A DNA stretch of 13,148 nucleotides from contig JAPLNJ010000912.1 of assembly GCA_026692885.1 (NCBI GenBank), forward strand, positions 1 through 13,148. Direction: 5' to 3'. Below are positions 1 through 7,685 of this stretch, piece by piece. Positions within the stretch are counted from its first letter, which is position 1. Each line of letters starts with the position of its first letter. The translations under genes were made by a program, and so were the position numbers. The notes beneath the pieces were generated by a model. It was not told the DNA's origin, searched no databases, and worked only from the letters and a program-made list of their open reading frames with translations. This DNA is from Planctomycetota bacterium. GTDB taxonomy: Bacteria > Planctomycetota > Planctomycetia > Pirellulales > Pirellulaceae.

Positions 1-1972
1 CGAGGTCGGCCACTCCGACCGCAGCAAGACGCCTATCGAACCGTGCCTGGCCGATCAGTGGTTCGTGCGTATGGAGCAATTGGCCAAGTCCGCCATGGAC
101 GCCGTGACCGACGGACGGGTGCAGATCTTCCCGGAACGCTACGCCAAAGGCTATCTCGACTGGCTCGGCGAGAAACGTGATTGGCCGGTCAGCCGCCAGT
201 TGTGGTGGGGGCACCAGATTCCCGTGTGGAGCCAGCCGCTGGCGGATGAGGAGATGCGGCAGAATAATGTGGCCGCGATTATCGATTTGTACCGCGCCGC
301 GATAGGTGTCGAGGCGGCGTACTGGGTGGAAGAAGATGAGGAGCTGGCCGCGGCCAAGGCTCGTGGCGGCGAGGAGTACGAACGGGCGAAGGCGGAGCGG
401 CCGCTGGCTACGATGCACGTCTGCCTCAAGGAAGACGACCCCCAATTGATTGAGACGCTCGAATCGCACGGATTTGTCCGCAGCCCCGATGTACTGGACA
501 CCTGGTTCAGTTCCGGACTCTGGCCGCATTCGACGTTGGGCTGGCCGGAGCAGACGCCGGAGTTGGAATTTTTCTATCCCACGAGTGTGCTGATCACCAG
601 CCGCGACATCATTACGTTGTGGGTCGCGCGCATGGTGTTGATGGGCCTGAACAACATGGGCGAGGTCCCGTTCCCCCGCGTCTTCATCCATCCGAAGATT
701 CTGGACGGCTACGGCGAGACAATGTCCAAGTCGAAGGGCAATGGCATCGACCCGCTGGACGTGATCGACAAGTTCGGCCCGGACGCACTGCGGTTTGCGA
801 TGGCGCACATGACCACGGAGACGCAGGACGTGCGGATGCCCGTGGAGTATGAATGTCCGCATTGCGAAGGTTTGATCGAACAGACCAAGAAGAATCGGGA
901 ACTGCCTCGCATCAAGTGTCCCAAGTGCAATGAGGAATTCTCCACGCAATGGGCACGCACCGAGGCGGACCAATCCCTGCCGCGCGGTCCGGTGGTGAGC
1001 GAGCGGTTTGGGGTCGCGCGGAATTTCTGCAACAAACTGTGGAATGCCTCGCGGTTCGCCTTGATCAACCTGCAGGGCTACACGCCCGGACCGCTCGTGG
1101 ACGCCGAACTCTTGGTGGAGGATCGCTGGATCCTCAGCCGGCTGACCACGGTGACCAAACAGGTGACGGAGGCCCTGGAGGCCTATCACTTTGCGGACGC
1201 GGCCCGGACGCTGTACGATTTCGCCTGGGATGAGTTTTGCAGCTTCTTCATCGAGATGCTGAAGAATCGTTTGCAGAACGAGGAGCAACGGGGGGTGGCC
1301 CAGCGCGTCTTGGCCCACACCTTGGATACCTTGTTGCGGCTGTTGCACCCGATGCTACCGTTCGTCACGGAAGAGGTCTGGCAACTGCTGGGACAATTGG
1401 CGCCCGAACGCGGGCCGCAGCAACCGACGCGCGCCAGCGAGAGTCTGATGGTCGCGGCGTGGCCGCAAGCCGATTTGGCGCGTCAGGACCCAGAGATCGA
1501 GGCGCGGTTCGCCCAGTTCGCCGCCGTGCTCGGCGCGTTGCGGGAGATTCGCAGTCGGCGCGGCCTCACACCGAAAACGCGGATCGAGTTCAGTGTCCGC
1601 TGCAGCGCCGAGGCAACGCGACTCCTGCAGCCCATGGAGCCGTACTTCGTCTCCATGGCGAATGCCCAGTCGGTGGCTTGGGGCGAGGAGGTCAAACCGG
1701 CTGTGACCCAGGCCGTCGCCCACTTGACGGGGATGGACGTGTTTGTCGACATGCGGCAGTTGATGGACGTGCCTGCGGAAATCGACGGTAAGGAGAAACT
1801 GGAACAGAAGCTGCTCGGCCAAATCCGGAGCAAGGAGGGCAAGTTGTCCAACGCGGGGTTCGCAGAGCGCGCACCGGCCGACGTGGTGCAACGCGAGCGA
1901 GAGAGTCTTGCCCAACTCCAGGAACAACTGGCCGCCGTGCAGGCTGCTCTGGCGGAATTGCGGCGTCTCTAG
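1..1972 (+). CDS. valS: Valyl-tRNA synthetase, C-terminal part (5' end outside window)
   Basis: Class I aminoacyl-tRNA synthetase that charges tRNA-Val with valine in the cytoplasm. The frame is open from base 2, before any start codon, and the first residues (VGHSDRSKTPIEP, then DQWFV) are the end of the editing domain, so the N-terminus and HIGH motif lie upstream. Visible in order: WWGHQIPVW, DVLDTWFSSGLWPHSTLGWP, the KMSKS loop read as TMSKS (719-733), the anticodon-binding domain starting at FCNKLWNASRF, and a Leu/Glu/Gln-rich C-terminal coiled coil that forms the tRNA arm. Two oddities: the first Lys of KMSKS is Thr, and a CPHC...CPKC zinc-ribbon-like insert (854-928) sits between the KMSKS region and the anticodon-binding domain, where E. 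coli ValRS has none. The next gene starts 14 bases after the stop, so co-transcription is likely. Family assignment is firm. Confidence 0.97.
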   Translation, partial: EVGHSDRSKTPIEPCLADQWFVRMEQLAKSAMDAVTDGRVQIFPERYAKGYLDWLGEKRDWPVSRQLWWGHQIPVWSQPLADEEMRQNNVAAIIDLYRAAIGVEAAYWVEEDEELAAAKARGGEEYERAKAERPLATMHVCLKEDDPQLIETLESHGFVRSPDVLDTWFSSGLWPHSTLGWPEQTPELEFFYPTSVLITSRDIITLWVARMVLMGLNNMGEVPFPRVFIHPKILDGYGETMSKSKGNGIDPLDVIDKFGPDALRFAMAHMTTETQDVRMPVEYECPHCEGLIEQTKKNRELPRIKCPKCNEEFSTQWARTEADQSLPRGPVVSERFGVARNFCNKLWNASRFALINLQGYTPGPLVDAELLVEDRWILSRLTTVTKQVTEALEAYHFADAARTLYDFAWDEFCSFFIEMLKNRLQNEEQRGVAQRVLAHTLDTLLRLLHPMLPFVTEEVWQLLGQLAPERGPQQPTRASESLMVAAWPQADLARQDPEIEARFAQFAAVLGALREIRSRRGLTPKTRIEFSVRCSAEATRLLQPMEPYFVSMANAQSVAWGEEVKPAVTQAVAHLTGMDVFVDMRQLMDVPAEIDGKEKLEQKLLGQIRSKEGKLSNAGFAERAPADVVQRERESLAQLQEQLAAVQAALAELRRL

Positions 1973-1986
1973 CCAGGAATTTCACG

Positions 1987-3330
1987 ATGCCCACTTGTCC
2001 CCATTGTGGCGGCGGAATTGTCGGCGGTGCACGCGAGGCATGTCCGTACTGCGGCAGTCCGCTGCCCCGTCCGGCAGCTGCTCCGGCCGACGACCTGTTG
2101 GACCAATTGGCCGCGGACGCCGTACGCCGCCGCGCCCCGGGCAGCGGAAGCGAGATGGGCCCCTTGCCAACCAGCGAGGACTGGGCCACGACGGAGGACC
2201 CGGCGGCAACGTCACGGCCGCCGTATGACCGAGCCATCGTCGCCTTCTACCAACGGTTGCTGCACGTGACGCCGCGGGTGCCGGTCACCAAAGGCATCGT
2301 TGCGGCGAACTGCGTGGTGTTCCTGCTGATGGCCGTCCTCAGCGGAGCCGTCTTCGCGCCGGGCGGTCAAACTCTGATTGCCTGGGGAGCGAATTACGGC
2401 CCGCAGACCCTCGGTGGCGAGTGGTGGCGGCTGGTCACCGCGACGTTCGTGCACATCGGCGTGATCCACCTCGCCCTGAACATGTGGGTGTTTTGGAATC
2501 TTGGTCCGCTGGTCGAACGGCTGGTCGGCAACGTCGGTTTCCTGGTGCTGTACTTCGTGTCCGGGGTATGCGGCAGCCTGGCCAGCGTGTACTGGCGTCC
2601 CGAAGTCCTCAGCGCCGGGGCCTCGGGCGCCGTGTTCGGCGTCTTCGGTGCCCTGATGGGCTTCATCGTGCTGCGCAGCGATTCGGTGCCCAAACAGGTG
2701 TTGGCCGACCTGCGCAACAGCGGCCTGACCTTCCTCGGGTACAATCTGGTCTTCGGGTTCTCCATCCAAGGCATCGACATGGCCGCGCACCTGGGCGGCT
2801 TGGCGAGCGGATTCTTGTGCGGGCTCGTGATGAGTCAGCGATTGGATTTTGCGACGTGGACGAGCCGCACCTTGCGCAACCTGTGGGTGGCCGGCCTGGG
2901 GGCTGGGGTGGTCCTGGTCGCCGTGGCCTTCGCGCCGCAAGCACCTGCGGATCTTTCGGCTGAACTGGAAGGCTTCGCGGAAGTCCAGGACCATGTCATC
3001 AAAGCCTTTCAAGTCATGCAAACGGAATCCCAGACGGACAACTTGTCGAGCGAGGAATTCGCTGCGGCCATCGAACAGCAGGTCCTACCGCCATGGCGCA
3101 GTCTCCGGGAACGTTTCGAAGACCTCCACAACATTCCGCGACAGGAACAGCGGCGGATTTCGCTCATGACCCAGTACCTCCGCGCGCGCCAGGAAAGCTG
3201 GGAGTGGCTGGTCAAGGCACTGCGGTCCAACGACCAAGCCAGCAGACAACATAGCAGCCAACAGTTTCAGGCGAAGAATGGGGAGTGGGAAACGCTGGTC
3301 CGTGAATTGAATTCTCTGTCGAAATCGTAG
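1987..3330 (+). CDS. Rhomboid-family intramembrane serine protease with N-terminal zinc ribbon
   Basis: Predicted membrane protease that cuts transmembrane segments of other proteins; the substrate is unknown. Residues 4-22 form a CPHC-x11-CPYC zinc ribbon, followed by a Pro/Ala-rich linker to about residue 90. The rhomboid core has the family's key residues with GlpG-like spacing: His156-x4-His161-x3-Asn165 in HIGVIHLALNMW, the nucleophile Ser213 in GASGAVFG, and the catalytic His268 in DMAAHLGGLASGF. The WR motif of loop 1 (GEWWRLVTATF) is also present. A further hydrophobic segment lies at about 299-315. Residues 320-447 are soluble, polar and Glu/Gln-rich, probably helical, with no family I recognise. 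The ATG is preceded by a weak AGGA. At 447 residues it is much longer than a minimal rhomboid because of its two soluble ends. It probably shares a transcript with valS. Confidence 0.93.
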   Translation: MPTCPHCGGGIVGGAREACPYCGSPLPRPAAAPADDLLDQLAADAVRRRAPGSGSEMGPLPTSEDWATTEDPAATSRPPYDRAIVAFYQRLLHVTPRVPVTKGIVAANCVVFLLMAVLSGAVFAPGGQTLIAWGANYGPQTLGGEWWRLVTATFVHIGVIHLALNMWVFWNLGPLVERLVGNVGFLVLYFVSGVCGSLASVYWRPEVLSAGASGAVFGVFGALMGFIVLRSDSVPKQVLADLRNSGLTFLGYNLVFGFSIQGIDMAAHLGGLASGFLCGLVMSQRLDFATWTSRTLRNLWVAGLGAGVVLVAVAFAPQAPADLSAELEGFAEVQDHVIKAFQVMQTESQTDNLSSEEFAAAIEQQVLPPWRSLRERFEDLHNIPRQEQRRISLMTQYLRARQESWEWLVKALRSNDQASRQHSSQQFQAKNGEWETLVRELNSLSKS

Positions 3331-3342
3331 AGCGGGCCGCTG

Positions 3343-3401
3343 GTGGGACGGATTGGCACTTCGGCCCCGAAACGCTGGGTTGAAGTGCCAATCCGTCCTA
3401 C
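3343..3401. repeat. Palindromic element after the rhomboid gene
   Basis: Two 20-base arms (3343-3362 and 3382-3401) are exact inverted repeats except for one position that could pair as G-U, around a 19-base loop. The arms contain GGACGGATTGGCACTTC and its complement. It starts 12 bases after the rhomboid stop. It lacks a T-run, so it is not a classical intrinsic terminator, though such a stem could slow polymerase or protect the 3' end of the valS-rhomboid mRNA. The long arms and intergenic position suggest a REP-like dispersed repeat. That it recurs elsewhere in the genome is inference. Confidence 0.85.
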
Positions 3402-3459
3402 GATCCGTTGACGAACTTGTTTCTTGACAGTCACTTACGAGCAAGGCCCGTGATCGCTC

Positions 3460-4557
3460 ATGGCCCAAGTGCTTCTCGACAAACTGACCAAACGTTACGG
3501 CGACGTCCTGGCCGTCTCCGCCCTGGACCTGCAGGTCCACGATCAGGAATTGCTCGTCCTGGTGGGACCGTCAGGCTGTGGAAAGACCACGGCGCTGCGG
3601 ATGATTGCCGGCCTCGAAGCACCCTCCTCCGGCGAGATCCGGATCGGCGGCCGCCTGGTCAACAACCTGAGGCCCAAGGATCGCCAGGTCGCCATGGTGT
3701 TCCAGCACGGCGCGCTGTACCCACATCTGGACGTCTACCGCAATCTGGCGTTCGGCCTGCAACTGCGGCGACGACCGGCCACTGAGATCGATCAGCGCGT
3801 GCGCGCGGCGGCGCGGCTGCTAGGGCTAGAGGAATTGCTCGCCCGTCAGCCCTGGCAATTGTCCGGCGGCCAGCGGCAGCGGGTGGCGGTGGGGCGAGCG
3901 ATCGTATGCCAACCGACGGTGTTCTTGCTGGACGAACCGCTCAGTCACCTGGATGGTCCATTGCGAAACGCCCTACGCACGGAGCTTGTCCAATTGCAAC
4001 AGCGGCTCGCCGCGACCATGATTCTTGTCACGCACGACCAAGTGGAAGCCATGACGATGGGGCAGCGAATCGCCGTGATGATTGCCGGACGCATCCAGCA
4101 GGTCGGCACACCGCTGGCGGTCTACGACGTGCCGGCCAATCGCTGTGTGGCCGAATTCATCGGTAACCCGACCATGCGGTTCCTGACCGGCGTGCTGCGT
4201 GCCGAGTCGGCGAGCTGGCAGGTGGAACTGGCGGTAGGGCGGTTCCCGTTGCCGCCTGAACAGTATGAACGCTGCGGGCCCTGGGCCGGCCGGCCGGTGA
4301 CGATCGGCGTCCGTCCGGAGGCCGTCCGCGACGTGCAGCCGGCGGGGAGTGACGGCCTCTGGCTGCCCCTGCGTGCCGAGGTGGCGCTGGTTCAGCCGTT
4401 GGGGTCCGAAACGATCTTGGAACTGCAGTGTGGCGGTCAGCTACTGGCCGCACGGGTCGCTGCGCGACGGCCCTACGTTCGCGGCCAAGTGATCGATGCG
4501 TATTTGAACACTTCCCAGTGTCACCTGTTCGATCCCACCAGTGGAGTACGGCTGTGA
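3460..4557 (+). CDS. ABC transporter ATP-binding protein, MalK/UgpC type
   Basis: Nucleotide-binding subunit that powers an inner-membrane ABC importer. Visible motifs: Walker A GPSGCGKTT (residues 36-44), Q-loop MVFQ, signature LSGGQ (134-138), Walker B VFLLDEP with Asp158/Glu159, D-loop SHLD, and H-loop His192 in VTHDQVEAMTMG. The C-terminal part, from about residue 235, resembles the TOBE/OB regulatory region of MalK/UgpC/PotA-type ATPases (VTIGVRPEAV near 285). The 365-residue length fits that group. The substrate cannot be read from the sequence: sugar or glycerol-3-phosphate is the usual role, and polyamine, iron or sulfate importers have related ATPases. No permease or binding-protein gene lies beside it, so it may serve permeases encoded elsewhere. 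ATG 3460 is chosen because it begins the conserved N-terminus; only a weak AAGG lies upstream. Confidence 0.93.
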   Translation: MAQVLLDKLTKRYGDVLAVSALDLQVHDQELLVLVGPSGCGKTTALRMIAGLEAPSSGEIRIGGRLVNNLRPKDRQVAMVFQHGALYPHLDVYRNLAFGLQLRRRPATEIDQRVRAAARLLGLEELLARQPWQLSGGQRQRVAVGRAIVCQPTVFLLDEPLSHLDGPLRNALRTELVQLQQRLAATMILVTHDQVEAMTMGQRIAVMIAGRIQQVGTPLAVYDVPANRCVAEFIGNPTMRFLTGVLRAESASWQVELAVGRFPLPPEQYERCGPWAGRPVTIGVRPEAVRDVQPAGSDGLWLPLRAEVALVQPLGSETILELQCGGQLLAARVAARRPYVRGQVIDAYLNTSQCHLFDPTSGVRL

Positions 4558-5960
4558 CGGTCTCCTCGTCCTGGGATGTCATCGTGGTCGGTGCCGGGCC
4601 CGCCGGGCTGATGGCGGCGTTGCGCGCCGCCGAGTGCGGCCGCCGGACGCTGCTCCTGGAAAAGAACTCGCGGCCGGGTGTCAAGATTCTGATGTCGGGC
4701 GGCACCCGCTGCAACGTCACGCACGACACCGACGAACGTGGCATCGTCGCGGCCTATGGTCGGCAAGGCCCGTTCCTGCATTCTGCCTTGGCGGCCCTCG
4801 GCCCCAGCGACCTGCTTCAGTTGCTGGCGGCGGAAGGCGTCACCACCAAGGTGGAGGACTCCGGCAAAGTGTTCCCGGTCAGCGACAAGGCGGCGGACGT
4901 GTTGGCCGCGTTACTGAATCGCTTGCGACAGAGTGGCGCGGAATTGGCGCTGTCGCAACCGCTGCTGACCCTCCAGCGGGCCGACGCCGACTTCCGGCTG
5001 CAGACCCCGGATCGAGTCCTACAGACGCCGCAGGTGGTGCTCACGACGGGCGGCCGTTCGTATCCCGGCTGCGGCACCACGGGCGACGGGTATGCCTGGG
5101 CTGCCGAGTTGGGACATACGATCATCCCGCCCAAACCCGCGCTGACGCCCGTGACGACCGACCTGGAGTGGATTCGGTCGCTGCGTGGCGTAACCATCCC
5201 GGACGTGCTTGTGCAGGTGGTCGTAGCAGGCGAGGTTCAGCCCGCCGTGGCTGGGGCCGAGCACAGCGCTGCCCCAACTCGAGAGGGCGAGGCTCCTGCC
5301 GAGCCGGATGCGGCGCACGGCTCGGCAGGAGCCTCGTCCTCCCGGACCGTGGACCAGCGCGGGTCGCCGAGTTCCGGGCGTCGGAGCCGATCGAAAAAGC
5401 CAGGTGCCCTGGCCCAGGCGCGCGGTTCGTTCCTGTTCACCCATTTCGGCCTCTCCGGCCCGCCGATTCTGGACGTCAGCCGCGTCATCAGTCGGCATCC
5501 GAATCCGCGCGAGCTGCAGTTGGTCTGTGACTTCCTTCCCGACGAATCCGCCGAACGGTTAATGCAGTGGCAAGACGTCCAGTGTGCCGCGGACGGCAAG
5601 CGGCGGCTGGCCGGCATCCTGGGCGATCGTTTGCCCCGCCGTCTGGTCGAAGGGGCCTTCGCGGCGGCCGGCCTGCCGTTGGAGCGCCGCGCCGCCGAGA
5701 CTTCGCGGCAGGATCGTCAGCGTGCGGTGGCGAGTCTCAAACGACTCACGATTCCGGTGAGCGGCGTGATGGGATTTCGCAAAGCCGAGGTGACCGCAGG
5801 CGGCGTGAGTCTGGACGAAGTGGATTCCCGCAACATGCAGAGCAAGTTGGTGCCCGGGCTGTATTTCGCGGGCGAGCTGTTGGACCTGGATGGTCCCATC
5901 GGCGGCTACAACTTCCAGGCTGCCTTCAGCACCGGCTGGCTGGCAGGCCAGTCCGTGTGA
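4554..5960 (+). CDS. HI0933/BaiN-family NAD(P)/FAD-dependent oxidoreductase with in-frame palindrome insert
   Basis: Flavoprotein of the HI0933 (YhiN/BaiN) family; its substrate is unknown here. The N-terminal Rossmann fold shows VIVVGAGPAGLMAALRAA (Gly13, Gly15, Gly18), the ribose-binding Glu36, and the family motif SGGTRCNVTH (about 48-57). Later come TTGGRSYPGCGTTGDGY, FTHFGLSGPPILD, GVMGFRKAEVTAGGV, and the C-terminal FAGELLDLDGPIGGYNFQ. The GTG start at 4554 overlaps the preceding ABC stop (GTGA), giving 468 residues. The frame is open back to 4428 but that part is ABC gene sequence. A low-complexity segment of about 50-60 residues (roughly 5240-5405) interrupts the usual run from SLRGVTIPDV to ALAQARGSFLFTHFG and contains a translated palindrome. 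Translational coupling to the ATPase is likely; a functional link is not shown. Confidence 0.92.
   Translation: MTVSSSWDVIVVGAGPAGLMAALRAAECGRRTLLLEKNSRPGVKILMSGGTRCNVTHDTDERGIVAAYGRQGPFLHSALAALGPSDLLQLLAAEGVTTKVEDSGKVFPVSDKAADVLAALLNRLRQSGAELALSQPLLTLQRADADFRLQTPDRVLQTPQVVLTTGGRSYPGCGTTGDGYAWAAELGHTIIPPKPALTPVTTDLEWIRSLRGVTIPDVLVQVVVAGEVQPAVAGAEHSAAPTREGEAPAEPDAAHGSAGASSSRTVDQRGSPSSGRRSRSKKPGALAQARGSFLFTHFGLSGPPILDVSRVISRHPNPRELQLVCDFLPDESAERLMQWQDVQCAADGKRRLAGILGDRLPRRLVEGAFAAAGLPLERRAAETSRQDRQRAVASLKRLTIPVSGVMGFRKAEVTAGGVSLDEVDSRNMQSKLVPGLYFAGELLDLDGPIGGYNFQAAFSTGWLAGQSV
5283..5341. repeat. Palindromic element inserted in frame within the flavoprotein gene
   Basis: Arms 5283-5305 and 5319-5341 are inverted repeats matching at 22 of 23 positions, and the mismatch could pair as G-U. 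The loop is 13 bases. The core is GGCTCCTGCCGAGCC. Plus-strand translation through it is open and gives EGEAPAEP, a short spacer, then GSAGASSS; the minus strand is also open across it. Flanking codons give an Ala/Gly/Ser/Arg-rich stretch unlike the rest of the protein. It resembles a mobile palindrome tolerated inside a gene, as with Rickettsia palindromic elements. Confidence 0.85.
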
Positions 5961-6083
5961 AGTGATCTGGGCCGACCTGCAGCAACGCGGACCGAAATAA
6001 CTTCCCGGTTGGTTGGGCCGTAACTCGCGGCGGATAGCAACGGAAAGCGGCTCACGTTCCAAGGGCCGCCTTGGTCGTCCGGT

Positions 6084-6175
6084 TGTCGGCTTCAGCCGAC
6101 ACCCTGTCTGCCACCACCTTCAGCTGGTGGGAGCCGCTGGCCGACGCAGTTGCAGGAGCCGGCCTCAGCCGGGCT
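6084..6175. repeat. Cluster of three small hairpins
   Basis: Three adjacent stem-loops with similar loops: TGTCGGC-TTCA-GCCGACA (6084-6101, perfect), CCACCA...TGGTGG (6111-6130) with CTTCAGC between the arms, and AGCCGGC-CTCA-GCCGGGCT (6157-6175, one bulged G). The recurring TTCAGC/CTCAGC apex suggests related units of a REP-like cluster. This is visible directly; relation to a mobile family is inference. Confidence 0.65.
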
Positions 6176-6269
6176 TCTCGATCTGGGCTTCACCCTTTCG
6201 CGGGAAACCCGCCGGTTCGCCTGGAGCGATGTCTAAAGACGTGAGGAGAAGCCGCCGGTGGCTTGGGCT

Positions 6270-6333
6270 GTGAGCGGCAAGGCACTAGCCGCCGGTGGCG
6301 TTCGGAACCGGCGGCTAGCGCCTTGCCGCTCAC
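6270..6333. repeat. 27-base near-perfect inverted repeat
   Basis: Arms 6270-6296 and 6307-6333 are inverted repeats with one mismatch in 27 positions, and the loop is 10 bases. Arm content includes GTGAGCGGCAAGGC and CTAGCCGCCGGT. It lies 45 bases past the 3' end of the minus-strand DUF58 gene and about 310 bases past the plus-strand flavoprotein gene. It probably folds in transcripts from either side. There is no adjacent T-run. Arm length and near identity point to a REP-like dispersed element, perhaps used as a bidirectional terminator. Confidence 0.87.
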
Positions 6334-6377
6334 TCATGACTACTTGGAAAATCTGACTGTTATTGATGCGGCGGTCC

Positions 6378-7685
6378 TTAGCGCAAGATGAAGTCCCGGC
6401 ACAGGGCGACAATATGGGCCTGGTCCTTGAGGTGCCGCGTGGTGATGCCCTGGGCCAACAGCGGCCCGGAGGCCTGGGCGAAATCGTATTCCTCCCAGAG
6501 ATTCAGGATCGCCGTGACTGCGAAGCCACGCCGCTTCACATTGCCCAGGGTGATTGCCGCTTCCTCGCTGACCGCCGGCAGGATGGCGACCAGCGTGGCG
6601 TCGCGCGGCAGGCGACTGGTCGTCTCGCCAATCAGTTGGGCCAGCGTCAAACCGTCGGACAATTCCACGCGGGCCAGGGTTTCGAAGATGCGCAGCAGTT
6701 GCTCCGGCCCGCGACCCGTCGGGACGACCACCGGCCGCAGACGGTCGCTGGCATCCGCCATGCTCGCCGCACGGCGCGCTGCGTCGCGCGAGCGGAGGTC
6801 GTAATCCCAGCCCTCCTGCCGAATACGGTCGGCCGCGTCACGCCCGTTAGTCACGAGGCCGATCTGCTGGCCCATTTCGTAGACCGCGTTGGCCAGAGAC
6901 GCCGCCGCCGTGACCGCCAGTTCGCTGCGGGCCGGTTCGTGACGCGGGTCGTGGGACCGCTGATGGAAGTCGAGCAGGATGGTGACCCCGGCCACAGTTG
7001 AAGGCTCGTAGACCTTGCTATGTAGTTTGCCGGTGCGGGCCGTGGCTTTCCAATTCACACGGTTCAGAGGATCGCCGGCTTCATATTGCCGCACACCGGC
7101 AATTCGCGTCGGGTCTTCGTACAGTCGGTACGACATCCGCACCTCGCCGATCGGCCGTCTGGACGCGATGTCGAAGCCTTCCAGCGGGACGACTTGCGGA
7201 TAGACCAGCAGGAAGTGCGGATCGCTGACCACGCGGTAACGGCGATGCAGGCCGAACAAATCGCCGGTTTCCAGGACCAACGGTCCCAGCTGGTAGTAGC
7301 CGCGGCGGTTGCAGGTCAGTTGGTAGAGCAACGACTTGACGCCGCCGCCCCGCAGCATGGACAGCTGCACCCGGCGCCCCTGAACTTTCAGATTCGGCGG
7401 CTCGTGGATCAGGGCCTGACGCGGCAGCAGATCCTCCAGCAGCAGCCACGGGATCGGTAGCCAGCCCTGATTCGCAACTCGCACCACGACCGCCACCGTA
7501 TCGCCGATGTTGGCGGTCAGACGATTGCACTCTCGCGTTGCCGCGAGGCTCTCGGCCCAGCGGCGGGTCAAAAAGCGACTGACCAGCAATACGCCCAGCA
7601 ACGCGTACATGGCGTAGGCCAGCAGCCCAAAATCGAAGATCAGGGCCAGCAGCAGAATCAGGATCGCACCGATGAGCCAGTTCAC
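6378..7685 (-). CDS. DUF58 domain-containing membrane-anchored protein
   Basis: The N-terminus (NWLIGAILILLLALIFDFG, continuing to about residue 38) gives one or two membrane segments. A beta-rich region follows, then the DUF58 signature, around residues 200-227, in the stretch YEAGDPLNRVNWKATARTGK and LHSKVYEP. The C-terminal half is von Willebrand A-like (VAGVTILLDFHQRS begins it). The GTG start at 7685 overlaps the pheT stop as GTGA and gives 435 residues. The frame is open to 8135, but that part is out-of-frame pheT sequence. DUF58 genes often neighbour MoxR-type AAA ATPases and transglutaminase-like genes and are thought to work in envelope-linked assembly; none of those partners is in the window. 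Here it is the last gene after pheT, probably translationally coupled. Exact function unknown. Confidence 0.9.
   Translation of the reverse strand: MNWLIGAILILLLALIFDFGLLAYAMYALLGVLLVSRFLTRRWAESLAATRECNRLTANIGDTVAVVVRVANQGWLPIPWLLLEDLLPRQALIHEPPNLKVQGRRVQLSMLRGGGVKSLLYQLTCNRRGYYQLGPLVLETGDLFGLHRRYRVVSDPHFLLVYPQVVPLEGFDIASRRPIGEVRMSYRLYEDPTRIAGVRQYEAGDPLNRVNWKATARTGKLHSKVYEPSTVAGVTILLDFHQRSHDPRHEPARSELAVTAAASLANAVYEMGQQIGLVTNGRDAADRIRQEGWDYDLRSRDAARRAASMADASDRLRPVVVPTGRGPEQLLRIFETLARVELSDGLTLAQLIGETTSRLPRDATLVAILPAVSEEAAITLGNVKRRGFAVTAILNLWEEYDFAQASGPLLAQGITTRHLKDQAHIVALCRDFILR

Larger units (their letters stand above)
5961..6377. other. 417-base non-coding gap between converging gene blocks
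   Basis: No gene is supported here: the short open frames lack family resemblance and start signals. The first 120 bases are plain, with no clear structure. From 6084 onward there is a run of small hairpins, a GCGGG/CCCGC hairpin at 6200-6212 with an AAA loop, and finally a long inverted repeat at 6270-6333. GCCGCCGGTGGC occurs twice (6251-6262 and within 6288-6299). The gap lies between the 3' ends of two opposing operons, so the stems may act as two-way transcription barriers, though no T-run follows any stem. Confidence 0.8.

Noticed and set aside
2212..3021. Minus-strand open frame of 269 codons
   Set aside because: It is antisense to the rhomboid gene, whose catalytic motifs are clear; its His/Gln/Arg-rich translation is typical of a GC-rich shadow frame.
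3424..3452. TTGACA before the ABC gene as a -35 box
   Set aside because: No acceptable -10 box lies 16-18 bases downstream.
4428..4553. Earlier ATG for the flavoprotein
   Set aside because: That region encodes the C-terminus of the ABC ATPase in another frame; the FAD-binding fold begins right after the GTG at 4554.
6363..7001. Plus-strand open frame of 212 codons
   Set aside because: It lies antisense to the DUF58 gene, has no family resemblance and is Arg/Gln-rich as expected for a shadow.
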